Shown here: positions 52,894-62,290 of the stretch, piece after piece
Layout of the letters: every line of letters starts with the position of its first letter
Numbering within the stretch: the first letter of the stretch is position 1
From: Snodgrassella sp.
Lineage (GTDB): Bacteria; Pseudomonadota; Gammaproteobacteria; Burkholderiales; Neisseriaceae
Assembly (NCBI GenBank): GCA_024103515.1
Contig: JAGGIK010000001.1
Coordinates: 45,390-109,389, forward strand
DNA: 64,000 nt
Direction: 5' to 3'
The notes under the pieces: model-generated
Told to the model about the DNA's origin: nothing
The model's database searches: none
The model's input: the letters and a program-made list of their open reading frames with translations, nothing else
Translations under genes and position numbers: made by a program

Positions 52894-53790
52894 ATGTCTG
52901 AATCTGATAATATTTTAGCCAGCTTAAGTACGGTGCGTGATTTTTTACGCTATGCTGTCAGCCAGTTTAATCAGGCCGAACTGTTTTTTGGTCACGGTAA
53001 TGATAATGCCTATGATGAAGCAGCTTATCTTATTTTGCATACACTGCATCTTCCTTTGGATATGCTGGAACCATTTCTAGAGGCACGCTTACTAAATCAT
53101 GAAAAAACAGCATTATTGCAACTTATTCGCAGGCGGGTTGATGAACGTATTCCCGTGGCCTATCTGACCCATCAGGCCTGGCAGGGTGACTATGAATTTT
53201 ATGTAGATGAACGAGTGATTGTGCCACGTTCATTTATTTATGAGCTTCTGGGTGAACCATTAAAACCTTGGATTGAATATGATGAACTGATCCATAGTGC
53301 TTTGGATTTATGTACAGGTAGCGGAGCTTTGGCCATACAATTGGCTCATACCTATCCCGAAGCAACCATTGATGCTGTCGATATTAGTCTGGATGCTTTA
53401 GAAGTGGCTAGTGTCAATATAAATGCATATGGTCTTGAGGAACAAATAAACTTAATTCACACAGACTTATTTACCGGTATTGATAACACTTATGATTTAA
53501 TCGTTTCAAATCCACCTTATGTTGATGCACAGTCGGTGCGTGCACTGCCGGAAGAATATTTACATGAACCGGAATTGGCTTTAGGGAGTGGCGTAGATGG
53601 TTTAGATGCCACAAGACAGATTATTCAACAGGCGGCTAAATATCTTAATCCCCACGGAGTATTGCTGGTGGAAATAGGGCATAATCGCGAAGTGCTCGAA
53701 CAAGTCTTCCCAGAACTACCATTCACATGGCTGAACACGAGTGGTGGTGACGGTTTTGTTTTTCTATTGACACGTGAAGATTTATTGTAA
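52894..53790 (+). CDS. prmB: Ribosomal protein L3 (glutamine N5)-methyltransferase
   Basis: Methylates a glutamine of ribosomal protein L3. The 298-residue enzyme has the AdoMet motif LDLCTGSGALAIQLA and the catalytic SNPPYVDA of the PrmB/PrmC/HemK group. The PrmB-type RVIVPRSFIYELL and the HEPELALGSGVDGLD segment favour PrmB over PrmC. Normal length. Convergent with the CYTH gene. Confidence 0.93.
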   Translation: MSESDNILASLSTVRDFLRYAVSQFNQAELFFGHGNDNAYDEAAYLILHTLHLPLDMLEPFLEARLLNHEKTALLQLIRRRVDERIPVAYLTHQAWQGDYEFYVDERVIVPRSFIYELLGEPLKPWIEYDELIHSALDLCTGSGALAIQLAHTYPEATIDAVDISLDALEVASVNINAYGLEEQINLIHTDLFTGIDNTYDLIVSNPPYVDAQSVRALPEEYLHEPELALGSGVDGLDATRQIIQQAAKYLNPHGVLLVEIGHNREVLEQVFPELPFTWLNTSGGDGFVFLLTREDLL

Positions 53791-53839
53791 GCAGCGTTAT
53801 TAAATCAATTATTTCCGGTTGGTAATTGTTGTTTAATAC

Positions 53840-54304
53840 TTACCAAGTATTGTATGGATGCTTGACCAGATTGTTGTTGTAATAGCGGGGATCATAAGAA
53901 ACTTCTTTGTCAACCCATTCTGGCAAGCTGAAAGGCTGATCCGAGGTTTGCAATTCCAGTTCGGCAATGATCAAACCCAGATTAGCGCCGAGAAACTCAT
54001 CAATTTCCCACACCACATTGTCTATCGGTATCCGATAGCGATATTTGCTGATGACGGGTTGCTCAGCCAGATGTTGGAGCATAAATTCGGCATCAGCCAA
54101 TGGTATTGGGTATTCAAATTCATTTCTGCTAAATCTATCCGTAATGCTTTTGATGGTCAAAGTTGCCTGTGTATTATGTATGCGTACACGGACCGTTCTT
54201 TCCTTTACAGTGGACAAATAACCCTGACAGAAAAGTTCACCTGACGCCAGCTCTCTCCATGCCTCGCCTTTAACCAGAAATTTTCGTTCAATTTCCTGTG
54301 CCAT
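53840..54304 (-). CDS. CYTH domain protein (triphosphate tunnel metalloenzyme)
   Basis: The 154-residue product opens with EIERKF, the ExExK signature of the CYTH fold. It continues with RVRIHNTQATLTIKS, KYRYRIPI and WEIDEFLGANLGLIIAELEL, which supply the alternating basic and acidic residues of the tunnel. Stand-alone small members are inorganic triphosphatases or of unknown substrate, so I keep the general name. Confidence 0.9.
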   Translation of the reverse strand: MAQEIERKFLVKGEAWRELASGELFCQGYLSTVKERTVRVRIHNTQATLTIKSITDRFSRNEFEYPIPLADAEFMLQHLAEQPVISKYRYRIPIDNVVWEIDEFLGANLGLIIAELELQTSDQPFSLPEWVDKEVSYDPRYYNNNLVKHPYNTW

Positions 54305-54591
54305 TTAATTTCCTGAGTTCATTAACATTTATCTACGAATTTTAAAAATAAAAAGTTTAATCATCATTCTAACCATTTAATGGGATAGATAAGTTGAGGT
54401 GATTTTCAAGCAAAACCGATGGCTTCAATCAAATATTACTCTTACAGCCCTCAGATAAACATCTTTTTCCTGGGCTGACCAGCATAGAATAATGCCTATT
54501 CAATGATACACAAAGCTTATAATCATAGCTATTTGCTCACCAGAGGCTAATAATTGAATCGATACGGATTAAATTTCTGATAGAAAATAAT
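54305..54591. other. Gap between clpB and the CYTH gene
   Basis: AT-rich; it should hold the promoter of the CYTH gene. No other feature seen. Confidence 0.4.
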
Positions 54592-54626
54592 CAAAAAAAT
54601 AAGGCGGACAGCTCAATGAACCGCCG
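54592..54626 (-). terminator. Terminator of clpB
   Basis: On the minus strand GGCGG and CCGCC form a stem followed by TTATTTTTTTG, just after the clpB stop. Confidence 0.8.
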
Positions 54627-54649
54627 CCTGCAATAATATAATTTTCTGA

Positions 54650-57223
54650 TTAAGCAAAGGTTAAAATGCCGTTTTGGGCTGTCAGCATGATGGCACTGCC
54701 CGGAGCATAATCACCAGCCAGTAATTCTTTGGCCAGTGGATTTTCAATTTCCGTTTGAATAGCACGTTTTAGCGGACGTGCACCATAAACCGGATCAAAA
54801 CCTACCTCTGCTAGAGCATCCAGAGCTACATCATCAACCTGTAAATGCAGATCCATACTTTCCAGACGCTTGCGTAAACCAGCTAGTTGAATTTGAGCAA
54901 TGGCACGGATATTCGATTTATTCAGACTGTGGAAAACCACCACTTCATCAATACGGTTAATCAGCTCTGGACGGAAGTACTGCTTAACGTCTTCCATCAC
55001 CACTGCCTTAATAGCTGCATAGTCATCTGAATCCATTTTTTGGATTTCCTGGCTGCCGATATTGGAGGTCATTACAATCACCGTATTTTTAAAATCGACA
55101 GTTCGTCCCTGACCATCGGTTAAGCGGCCATCATCCAATACCTGTAATAAAATATTGAACACATCAGGGTGAGCTTTTTCCACTTCATCCAGTAGTATCA
55201 CACTGTAGGGATTGCGACGAACCTGCTCTGTTAGATAACCGCCTTCTTCATAGCCAACATATCCTGGCGGCGCTCCAATCAGCCGAGCAATAGAATGTTT
55301 TTCCATGTATTCGGACATATCAATACGAATCAAATGATTTTCGCTGTCAAACAAAAAGCTGGCTAAAGTCTTGCACAATTCTGTTTTACCGACACCCGTA
55401 GGGCCTAAGAACAGGAAGCTACCATAAGGTTTATTTGGATCAGACAAGCCAGAGCGAGAACGGCGGATTGCATCTGCTACGGCTCGTACAGCTTCATCCT
55501 GCCCAACTACGCGCTCATGTAAGACATTTTCTATCTTCAGCAGCTTTTCGCGTTCCCCAGCCATCATTTTGGAAACTGGGATACCAGTCATTCGTGATAC
55601 AATTTCAGCTATTTCCTCAGAACCAACCTTAGTGCGCAACAGTTTATTGGGCTGATCATCCTGCTGACCACTATCGGCTGCCTGTAATTGTGCCTCCAGT
55701 TTAGGTAACTGTTCATATTGCAGCTTGGCTACTTCCTCCCATTTACCAGCGCGTTTGAGCGCATCCATTTTAACCTTAAGATGATCAATTTGTTCTTTAA
55801 TAGTGACACTGCCTTGAGCTTTGGCGCGTTCAGCTTTCCACACTTCATCAAGATTAGCAAACTCTCGTTTCACATTGTCTAGCTCTTCATCCAGCAAAGC
55901 TAAACGCTTCATACTTGCTTCATCGGTTTCCTTTGCCAAAGAGGCGCGCTCAATTTCCAGCTGAATTTCACGGCGTTTCAGCTTATCCATGCTCTCCGGC
56001 ATAGACTGACTTTCAACTTTAATCAAAGATGCGGCCTCATCGATCAAATCGATGGCTTTATCCGGTAAAAAACGGTCAGTAATGTAGCGATTAGACAGTT
56101 CAGCTGCTGCAACAATAGCCGGATCAGTAATTTCAACACCATGATAAATTTCATAGCGCTCCTGTAAGCCACGCAAAATGGCAATGGTATCTTCTACCGT
56201 AGGTTCTTTAACCAAAACTTTCTGAAATCGCCGTTCAAGCGCAGGATCTTTTTCAATATACTGACGGTATTCATCCAGAGTAGTGGCGCCGATACAATGC
56301 AATTCACCGCGTGCCAATGCTGGCTTCAGCATATTACCAGCATCCATCGCCCCATCTGCTTTACCAGCGCCAACCAGCGTGTGAATTTCATCAATAAAGA
56401 GAATAGTATTCCCTTCATCCTTAGCAAGATCATTTAATACAGCTTTCAATCGTTCTTCAAATTCACCGCGGAATTTAGCACCGGCAATCAGACTAGCCAG
56501 ATCAAGCATCAGCAGACGCTTGTTGCGTAAAGAATCAGGCACTTCACTGTTGATAATACGTTGAGCTAAACCTTCCACAATCGCAGTTTTGCCCACACCG
56601 GGTTCACCGATGAGCACAGGATTATTTTTAGTACGTCGCTCCAGAACCAGAATAGTGCGACGAATTTCATCATCGCGACCGATCACTGGGTCCAGTTTGC
56701 CGGCACGCGCCCGCTCAGTTAAATCAGTAGTATATTTTTTTAACGCTTCACGCTGATCTTCAGCATTAGGATTATCCACACTCGCTCCTCCTCGTACGGA
56801 ATCAATAGCAGTATTCAACCCAGCTTCAGTGGCTCCTGCCTGTTTCAGAATCCGTCCGCATTGACCATTTTCCTGTACTGCCGCTAACAAAAATAATTCA
56901 CTGGCAATATAAGCATCATTGCGTTTCGTCGCAGCCTTATCCATTAAATTTAAAATATGCTGCAACTCAGTACTCGGCAAAATCTCGCCACCCTGACCAG
57001 ATACTTTTGGAAGGTTGGATATAGATGATTCAATTTGCTGATTAACCTGAGCTATATTCACATGAGCTTGTGCAAGCAAGGCACCACTGCCACTATTGGG
57101 GTCATCGATTAGCGCTTTTAAGACAAATATGGCTTCTAAATAACCGGCATCCTGTGCCAGCGCCATACTTTGCGCATCTTGTAAAGCTTCTTGAAATTTA
57201 GCCGTAAGTTTGTCGAATCTCAT
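54650..57223 (-). CDS. clpB: ATP-dependent chaperone ClpB
   Basis: Hexameric disaggregase that works with DnaK on heat-damaged proteins. The 857-residue protein has the N-terminal Clp_N repeats and the first AAA domain with Walker [10 protein letters not shown] near residue 205. The ClpB-specific middle coiled coil follows (about 410-530, with [15 protein letters not shown]). The second AAA domain has [13 protein letters not shown] and the ring-forming [14 protein letters not shown]. It lacks the ClpP-binding tripeptide, as expected. A GGAGG ribosome-binding site precedes ATG 57223, and a heat-shock-type promoter lies upstream. Confidence 0.97.
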   Translation of the reverse strand: MRFDKLTAKFQEALQDAQSMALAQDAGYLEAIFVLKALIDDPNSGSGALLAQAHVNIAQVNQQIESSISNLPKVSGQGGEILPSTELQHILNLMDKAATKRNDAYIASELFLLAAVQENGQCGRILKQAGATEAGLNTAIDSVRGGASVDNPNAEDQREALKKYTTDLTERARAGKLDPVIGRDDEIRRTILVLERRTKNNPVLIGEPGVGKTAIVEGLAQRIINSEVPDSLRNKRLLMLDLASLIAGAKFRGEFEERLKAVLNDLAKDEGNTILFIDEIHTLVGAGKADGAMDAGNMLKPALARGELHCIGATTLDEYRQYIEKDPALERRFQKVLVKEPTVEDTIAILRGLQERYEIYHGVEITDPAIVAAAELSNRYITDRFLPDKAIDLIDEAASLIKVESQSMPESMDKLKRREIQLEIERASLAKETDEASMKRLALLDEELDNVKREFANLDEVWKAERAKAQGSVTIKEQIDHLKVKMDALKRAGKWEEVAKLQYEQLPKLEAQLQAADSGQQDDQPNKLLRTKVGSEEIAEIVSRMTGIPVSKMMAGEREKLLKIENVLHERVVGQDEAVRAVADAIRRSRSGLSDPNKPYGSFLFLGPTGVGKTELCKTLASFLFDSENHLIRIDMSEYMEKHSIARLIGAPPGYVGYEEGGYLTEQVRRNPYSVILLDEVEKAHPDVFNILLQVLDDGRLTDGQGRTVDFKNTVIVMTSNIGSQEIQKMDSDDYAAIKAVVMEDVKQYFRPELINRIDEVVVFHSLNKSNIRAIAQIQLAGLRKRLESMDLHLQVDDVALDALAEVGFDPVYGARPLKRAIQTEIENPLAKELLAGDYAPGSAIMLTAQNGILTFA

Positions 57224-57255
57224 TAACTTTCCTCCAGAAGATCTTAATTAATTAG

Positions 57256-57285
57256 ATATATGGGTATGGCAAAATCAATGTCAAG
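57256..57285 (-). promoter_or_regulatory. Sigma-32-type heat-shock promoter of clpB
   Basis: On the minus strand CTTGAC (57280-57285), 15 bases, then CCCATATAT (57256-57264). Both boxes resemble the RpoH consensus (CTTGAA and CCCCATNT), and the position suits a short clpB leader. The TTGACA could also act with sigma-70. Confidence 0.65.
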
Positions 57286-58346
57286 AGAGCAACAAAAAAC
57301 TTTCTTATTCTTAATATTATCATTTCAATGATTTTTATAATTTGATTGCTTTTGCATCTGGAAAAAATCTTTACAAACGATCCAGATTTGCAGTAACTAA
57401 TGCACAAGCAGAGCTTAGTTAAAACAATAGTTGGTAAAAAAAATACCGTGTAAAGTTAAAAAATCACGTGATTTAAATTATAAAATCTTGTATTAGAAGA
57501 TTTGAAAGGTAAAAAGAATAAAAAAGAGTAATAATCGAATCACAGCAATCACAGAAAAGCATCGGTTAAATCAATATTCTGCAACACCACCCTTGCCATA
57601 TCCTTCTGGTTTAAAGCAGAACACTTATAATCATAAAGATAGAATAAGAATTGAAAAGCCAACTATTTATTATAGTGATAAAAAGAAATAACAAGAAACA
57701 CAATTCTTGGATTAAAAAGCGAGCAACACCGCCATTCTAAGCAATAATTACCCAGTTAAAATTTATCCAATAGTGATGAAGATTTGTCCAGATCAACTCA
57801 TCTTAATTTAATCGAATGTAGATATAATACTCATGCCCTAAATTGACATAAAGTATAAGGTAATACATCATTTATGCAATAATAATGTAAATTTAAATTT
57901 GATCAAAAGTCAATATATCCAGTTAAATTTTATCATAAAAATAAAATAAATCATTATAAATCCAATACATAGTTTATATATTTATTTTTAAGTTAAACTT
58001 TGATAGTAAAATTACAAGCTGCAAAATTTCACAAAAAATGTGAGTATATCTGTGGATAACTTCAAAAAATATAGGTGAATCAAACCAATCATTATATGCA
58101 TAAAAAATAAGCAATATATGCTTATGTATTAATGATCAAATTGCTTAACCTGACGTTTAATAGCTATTGATTAATTGCCACATAATAACTAAATCATTAT
58201 TAAGCGAAGTTGCATGATTTTAGTATATATAAAACTTAATAATCACTTTAATTTGTTTGCATACATTATCGACTTGGATCAGTTACTGTAACGCGTAGCC
58301 TCATACTGACAGGCATTGCCACTGGGACTAGAAAAAATATTTAAAG
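57286..58346. other. 1-kb AT-rich desert
   Basis: No gene and no recognisable remnant. I looked for cas9, cas1 or cas2 fragments and for a tracrRNA anti-repeat and saw none. Confidence 0.45.
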
Positions 58347-58523
58347 CGCTATAAAAAGCTTGGCTATAAATGGCATCATAAATGGGGGGAGCAAATATAT
58401 TGGGTGTTAGAGAGTGATCTTAAGATAAAATGTAAACAACCAATACCACCACACAGCCCAGAAAGACCATTAATACTGAGTAAACGAGATCAATGTGGTT
58501 CAATGGATTGTAAATGGCTGCAG
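58347..58523 (+). pseudogene. Decayed IS3-family OrfB fragment (copy D)
   Basis: One plus-strand frame, open over 59 codons, reads RYKKLGYKWHHK, then IYWVLESDLKIK, then PIPPHSPE and finally QCGSMDC. This follows the IS3 OrfB order of the YRVY helix, the NLRxKxKxRxPxRxPEPL linker, and the WSMDFM block with the first catalytic aspartate. Nothing before or after is recognisable. It lies 550 bases from the CRISPR array. Confidence 0.65.
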
Positions 58524-59031
58524 CCACAATTATCATTACTTTTGCACGTGCAAGCTACCGATGATTGCCATTGTGAGGCATGAGGCATTGATATGGCAAT
58601 GAGTTTTCCAGTAGCTAGGATTACCTGTTATTTGAATAAGTAGCTGAATATCAAGGCTATCACTTTTGATTGCATTATTATCAAGTGCAATGCTGATGAA
58701 ATATAACCCAATCGCAGCGAAAAATAATGTACGGCCTAGTATTAACTGTTGCAAAAATATTAATTAGCTAAATAATTGGTGGTTTTACCACACTGCCAAC
58801 TGATTAAGCCTAAAAAAGCCAACTTGAGTTTGGTTGAATAGTTCACTCAGAATTACACAGTAGCTAAACCAAAACAGCAAAAAATACACTTTAACATGTT
58901 ATAATATCGAAATAATTTTAACCTAGTACTACTACCGCTAAATAGTGGCCATAGTAAGAGGCATTTTGCAAAAAAAAATGAAAAAAATCGCCAAAATTAC
59001 CCTTTAAAAACCATTTTTTCGAGATTAGAAT
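58524..59031. other. Non-coding stretch before the CRISPR array
   Basis: A 72-codon minus-strand frame at 58536-58754 overlaps what would be the continuation of IS3 copy D and has no ribosome-binding site, so I do not call it. The last 100 bases are A-rich on the plus strand. Confidence 0.4.
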
Positions 59032-59066
59032 CCGCTGAACGCCCCGTATTACAAGGCGTTTAGCGG
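59032..59066. other. Strong hairpin next to the CRISPR array
   Basis: CCGCTGAACGCC (59032-59043) and GGCGTTTAGCGG (59055-59066) form a 12-bp stem with one G-U type pair and an 11-base loop, five bases from the first repeat. It may end transcripts leaving the array on the minus strand, but no clear T-run follows. Confidence 0.5.
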
Positions 59067-59071
59067 GGTCT

Positions 59072-59239
59072 ATTATAGCTACCTGGGGTGAGAGAGGGAA
59101 CTACAACGCTTACGGCGGTCAGTCGGCACATGCGGAAATTATAGCTACCTGGGGTGAGAGAGGGAACTACAACCATACACAAACGCAACCCCCAGTCCAG
59201 CAAATTATAGCTACCTGGGGTGAGAGAGGGAACTACAAC
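59072..59239 (-). CRISPR. Type II-C-like CRISPR mini-array, three repeats and two spacers
   Basis: Three identical 36-base repeats lie at 59072-59107, 59138-59173 and 59204-59239, separated by two different 30-base spacers (59108-59137, 59174-59203). On the minus strand each repeat starts GTTGTAGTTCCC and ends GCTATAAT. This is the same plan as the Neisseria type II-C repeat, which starts GTTGTAGCTCCC, ends TACAAT and also goes with 30-base spacers. The transcribed strand is therefore probably the minus strand. The spacers are more GC-rich (about 63% and 53%) than their surroundings, suggesting foreign origin. No cas gene or tracrRNA was found in the window. The right side runs directly into a phage gene. 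Confidence 0.92.
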
Positions 59240-59257
59240 GTATTTAAAGTCGCAGCC

Positions 59258-60934
59258 GTGGTTATCGGGATGCTATTAATCCCTACCTTACTGAGTGCTG
59301 GGCGTGCATTACTGGGCTTTATCGCGCCATTTACACCACTGATTAAAGTTTTTGGATTATTGGGAGCGGCTATTAACCCAGTTACGCTACTAATCACTGC
59401 TTTATCTGCAGCTTTCTTGTTGCTATTCGACGATTACAAAACATGGTCAGAAGGTGGTAAGTCATTGTTCGATTGGGGCGCGCTTTCAGCCGGAATCAAA
59501 GAATGCAAACTGTTTGTTGATGCTCTTAGTGATTCATTTGCTAATATGTCTAGGGCATTTTCAGATATGGTCATGAACATGATTGCTAGTGTTACTGGGG
59601 AGAATGCAGACGACATATCAGGCTTCATCGGGGAGAGTGTCTATCGCTTAACTCATGGCGGTAAAACGTTTGATGAAGTCGAAGGCGTCACTCAGCTACC
59701 AGTTTTTAGCAAAAGTTCATCTTCTAATAGTTCTTCCACTCCCGCGGACGCGGCAGTAAAGGCGGCACAATTTGCTACTAAGCATGCACAGCCGAAAAGC
59801 ACTAGTGATTGCGCGCGTTTTGTGAATGATGCATTACGAGCACAAGGTATTAAAGTCTTGGGGCATGGCAAGGATGTTGCAGATAATTTACTTAAAACAG
59901 GTAAATTTCAGGAGGTTGCTTATAGCGAAAATTATGCGCCGCAAATAGGTGATGTTATGTCTATACCTCCTATACCTGGGCATCCGTACGGGCATGTAGC
60001 CATTTGGAATGGTGAATATTGGGTATCAGATTATGTTCAACAAAATAAGAGAGGCAACACAGCAGCTCCTGCGGATGCTTACTTTACAGCAATAAAGTCT
60101 GGGAAAATCAAGCCGGTTATAGCACGTATGCAATCAACAAGCGGATCATCTGAAGTAGTGCGCAAGGGCATGATGGCCGCAGCTGCTGTGCCTGTTCAGA
60201 ATAAAGCAACACCTAAAGCGACAGGGGAAGGAGTTTACAGAAATAAAAATTTCACAAAAGAAAAAGCTGAATCAATCGCCCGTGTTGCTAAAAATATTGG
60301 CGTTGATCCAAACGATTTGGCGGCGGTTATTTCTTTTGAGACCGGCGGAACTTTTAATCCTAATATTCGCAATCCCAAATCTTCGGCAACTGGTTTAATT
60401 CAATTTATGGCAGGAAGCGGAGGCAAGAAAGGGCTTTACTATGGAATGACCCGTGACCAATTTGGCGGCCTTTCTTTTGATGAGCAAATGAAATACGTAG
60501 AACGGTATTTTAAGGAACGTGGATTTGATGGTAAAAGAAAACGTGATGTTGCAGATACTTATACTGCCGTTACAGGCTACGGTTACAGAGAAGGGTCTAA
60601 AGCTTATGAGCTAAATAAAGTTTGGGATTCTAACAAAGACGGCTACATTGCTAAAGGTGAAATGGTTCGAAATGCCAAATTTAGAGCACACCAACGTCAA
60701 TACTATGCCAATATTGCTAATAATGCCCAAAAGGCTTTAGATATGGTTTCCCAAAACCAGCAAATGCAGACAAGCAGCAACAGCATAAAAAACGACAATA
60801 GTAAGCAAGTTAATGTTAATATACAAAAGTTTGAAGTTAAGACCTCATCAAGCACGGTTAGCGGTAATGCCGTAGCTGCGATGAAAGAATTAAACAACTA
60901 CACATTTAATCAACTAGGAACCTCAATGACATGA
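59258..60934 (+). CDS. 3' part of a phage tape-measure gene with CHAP-like and lytic-transglycosylase-like domains
   Basis: The frame is open from before the last CRISPR repeat, but the first possible start is GTG 59258 (ATG 59270 is next), so the 5' part of the gene is missing. The product (558 residues) begins with hydrophobic segments and FLLLFDDYKTWSEGGKSL, typical of tail tape-measure proteins. It continues with a CHAP-like amidase domain (Cys in TSDCARF near 184, His in YGHVAIW near 245). An SLT-type domain follows, with the likely catalytic Glu in VISFETGGTFNP near 360 and TGLIQFMA. The C-terminus is Gln/Asn-rich. No other tail genes are adjacent. The stop overlaps the next start (ATGA). 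Whether it is translated is unknown. Confidence 0.75.
   Translation: MVIGMLLIPTLLSAGRALLGFIAPFTPLIKVFGLLGAAINPVTLLITALSAAFLLLFDDYKTWSEGGKSLFDWGALSAGIKECKLFVDALSDSFANMSRAFSDMVMNMIASVTGENADDISGFIGESVYRLTHGGKTFDEVEGVTQLPVFSKSSSSNSSSTPADAAVKAAQFATKHAQPKSTSDCARFVNDALRAQGIKVLGHGKDVADNLLKTGKFQEVAYSENYAPQIGDVMSIPPIPGHPYGHVAIWNGEYWVSDYVQQNKRGNTAAPADAYFTAIKSGKIKPVIARMQSTSGSSEVVRKGMMAAAAVPVQNKATPKATGEGVYRNKNFTKEKAESIARVAKNIGVDPNDLAAVISFETGGTFNPNIRNPKSSATGLIQFMAGSGGKKGLYYGMTRDQFGGLSFDEQMKYVERYFKERGFDGKRKRDVADTYTAVTGYGYREGSKAYELNKVWDSNKDGYIAKGEMVRNAKFRAHQRQYYANIANNAQKALDMVSQNQQMQTSSNSIKNDNSKQVNVNIQKFEVKTSSSTVSGNAVAAMKELNNYTFNQLGTSMT
60860..60934 (+). repeat. Tape-measure 3' end, master copy of a repeated segment
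   Basis: The last 75 bases of the tape-measure frame recur at 62291-62365 with about 13 differences by eye. The last ~20 bases (ACTnGGAnnnTCnATGACATGA) recur before the genes at 61493 and 61896. Confidence 0.85.
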
Positions 60935-61455
60935 AAAAAATACTTTTGATTCTATTAGGACTATGTGCCAGTTCTTATGTTTTTGCCGAAAGTCCTCAAG
61001 TGCAGTACATAAAAGGGATGTATGAATTAAATGCATCTCTAGCAAAAGGAAGCATAACAGAAGATAACGATCTAAATATTTATAACGATGTTGATCAATC
61101 TTTTTTTTTGGATTATCTAGATAGTAATATTAAAAAAATCTATGCAAGAAATGATGAATACCAAGAGGCAACTGGGGATATGGCTTGTATAGACCATAAT
61201 GTTTTATGGCAGGGGCAAGATTTAAATCCATTTGCTAAACTAACATTTGCCGAACCAAGCGCAGGTAGGGTTAAAGTAACAATAGGTGCTACAAGGGACT
61301 TAGAAGAGCGTTCTGTCACTTATCAGGTTAAATGCCAAAAAGATGGCGATTGCAAAATTACAGAAATCTTTGAATATGGTAAGCCTTTCACTAAAGTAAC
61401 CTCAAAATGCCTTGATGATTTCTACCGTACTGAAATCAAAAAGCACAAAGACTAA
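60931..61455 (+). CDS. Exported protein, candidate immunity or exclusion protein 1
   Basis: The 174-residue product has a cleavable signal peptide (residues 1-19, ending VFAES) and no lipobox. The mature part has CIDHNVLWQGQDLN and the late pair VKCQKDGDCKI, giving four cysteines and a beta-rich look similar to DUF3828-type proteins often found as immunity partners; the match is by eye only. The start overlaps the tape-measure stop by four bases, so the two are translationally coupled. I infer a periplasmic protein that may inhibit the peptidoglycan-cutting domains encoded just upstream. Confidence 0.75.
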   Translation: MKKILLILLGLCASSYVFAESPQVQYIKGMYELNASLAKGSITEDNDLNIYNDVDQSFFLDYLDSNIKKIYARNDEYQEATGDMACIDHNVLWQGQDLNPFAKLTFAEPSAGRVKVTIGATRDLEERSVTYQVKCQKDGDCKITEIFEYGKPFTKVTSKCLDDFYRTEIKKHKD

Positions 61456-61492
61456 TCATTCAAGTAATGCATTAACTTGGAGCATCAATGAC

Positions 61493-61870
61493 ATGAAAAA
61501 GTTATTCCTAACTCTCTTACTTCTGCCATCTTTGGTAATGGCTACTGATTTTAAAACTGCTGTATCAGGCAAAAAACTAACGTTTGTTGGTGCGACTTGT
61601 GCTGGTGTGTCTTTTTCAAAAAATGGCGCAAATGCATCAATGTATGGTGAGCAAGGGATTGAGTGCTCACCTGATTTGTCATTACGCGCTAAATGGATAA
61701 ACAATAACACTGCAATGTTGGTTGAAAAAGAACAAACAAATAAAAGTGCCCCTCCTCGCGTTTTTGTAATGCAGTTTCAATCATTGAACGGAAATAAAGT
61801 TGTCGTTAAAGATATTTGGGTAGGCTGGGGAAATCACCCTGACCAGATTCAAAAATACACAATCAAGTAA
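61493..61870 (+). CDS. Exported protein, candidate immunity or exclusion protein 2
   Basis: The 125-residue product starts with a clear signal peptide (MKKLFLTLLLLPSLVMA) and has two cysteines in the mature part (ATCAGV, GIECSP). I use ATG 61493; the in-frame start at 61412 would lie inside the previous gene and spoil the signal peptide. The function is not known to me. Its start sits in a copy of the tape-measure 3' end (GGAGCATCAATGACATGA), so it was probably added by insertion at the end of the older gene. Confidence 0.75.
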   Translation: MKKLFLTLLLLPSLVMATDFKTAVSGKKLTFVGATCAGVSFSKNGANASMYGEQGIECSPDLSLRAKWINNNTAMLVEKEQTNKSAPPRVFVMQFQSLNGNKVVVKDIWVGWGNHPDQIQKYTIK

Positions 61871-61895
61871 TGCGTTAACTTGGAGTGTCGATGAC

Positions 61896-62279
61896 ATGAA
61901 GAAAATTATCTTGGCTGTTTTACTTGCAGTTTCGATTCCTTGTTTTGCTAAAGACATTATTTTCTCTTGCAATATAGCTAATGGTAAAAAATTATCAGTG
62001 ACTCGTGAGCATCAAGGTTATCGTTATCAGTTTGGACGTGACGATAAACCTGAATTAATCTTTTTTAATAAGGTTGAAGATGTTGATATGGGAGTAACTA
62101 CTAATGGCTATACGGGCGAAAGAATGAGGTCAATAGAAATGACAAATAAAGGCTATGAATATTCCATTAATAGTACTAACAAAAAGGCCGGGGTAACTGT
62201 TTTTGACGGGAAAAACTATACAGCATATTCATGCAAATCAGGTACTATTATTAATAATATACCTAACCAAATAATGTAA
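61896..62279 (+). CDS. Exported protein, candidate lysozyme-inhibitor-like immunity protein 3
   Basis: The 127-residue product has a signal peptide (residues 1-18, ending CFA). Its mature part begins IIFSCNIANGKKLSV and has a second late cysteine (AYSCKSG). A cysteine near the N-terminus, a Tyr/Phe-rich beta-sheet and a closing cysteine recall small periplasmic lysozyme inhibitors such as MliC/PliC, but the similarity is weak and judged by eye. It is preceded by the short tape-measure-end motif (GGAGTGTCGATGACATGA). Confidence 0.72.
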   Translation: MKKIILAVLLAVSIPCFAKDIIFSCNIANGKKLSVTREHQGYRYQFGRDDKPELIFFNKVEDVDMGVTTNGYTGERMRSIEMTNKGYEYSINSTNKKAGVTVFDGKNYTAYSCKSGTIINNIPNQIM

Positions 62280-62290
62280 TATAAACAGTA

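Noticed and set aside
58536-58754. 72-codon minus-strand frame before the CRISPR array
   Set aside because: It runs antisense to the expected continuation of the IS3 fragment and has no start signal or recognisable domain.
57286-59031. Possible tracrRNA or cas remnants beside the CRISPR array
   Set aside because: I searched by eye for an anti-repeat and for Cas9, Cas1 or Cas2 motifs and saw none; a computed search of the repeat against the genome would be decisive.
59039-59257. Open reading frame running through all three CRISPR repeats into the tape-measure gene
   Set aside because: Repeat plus spacer is 66 bases, a multiple of three, so one stop-free repeat makes the whole array open. There is no start codon before GTG 59258, so the array is not likely to be coding.
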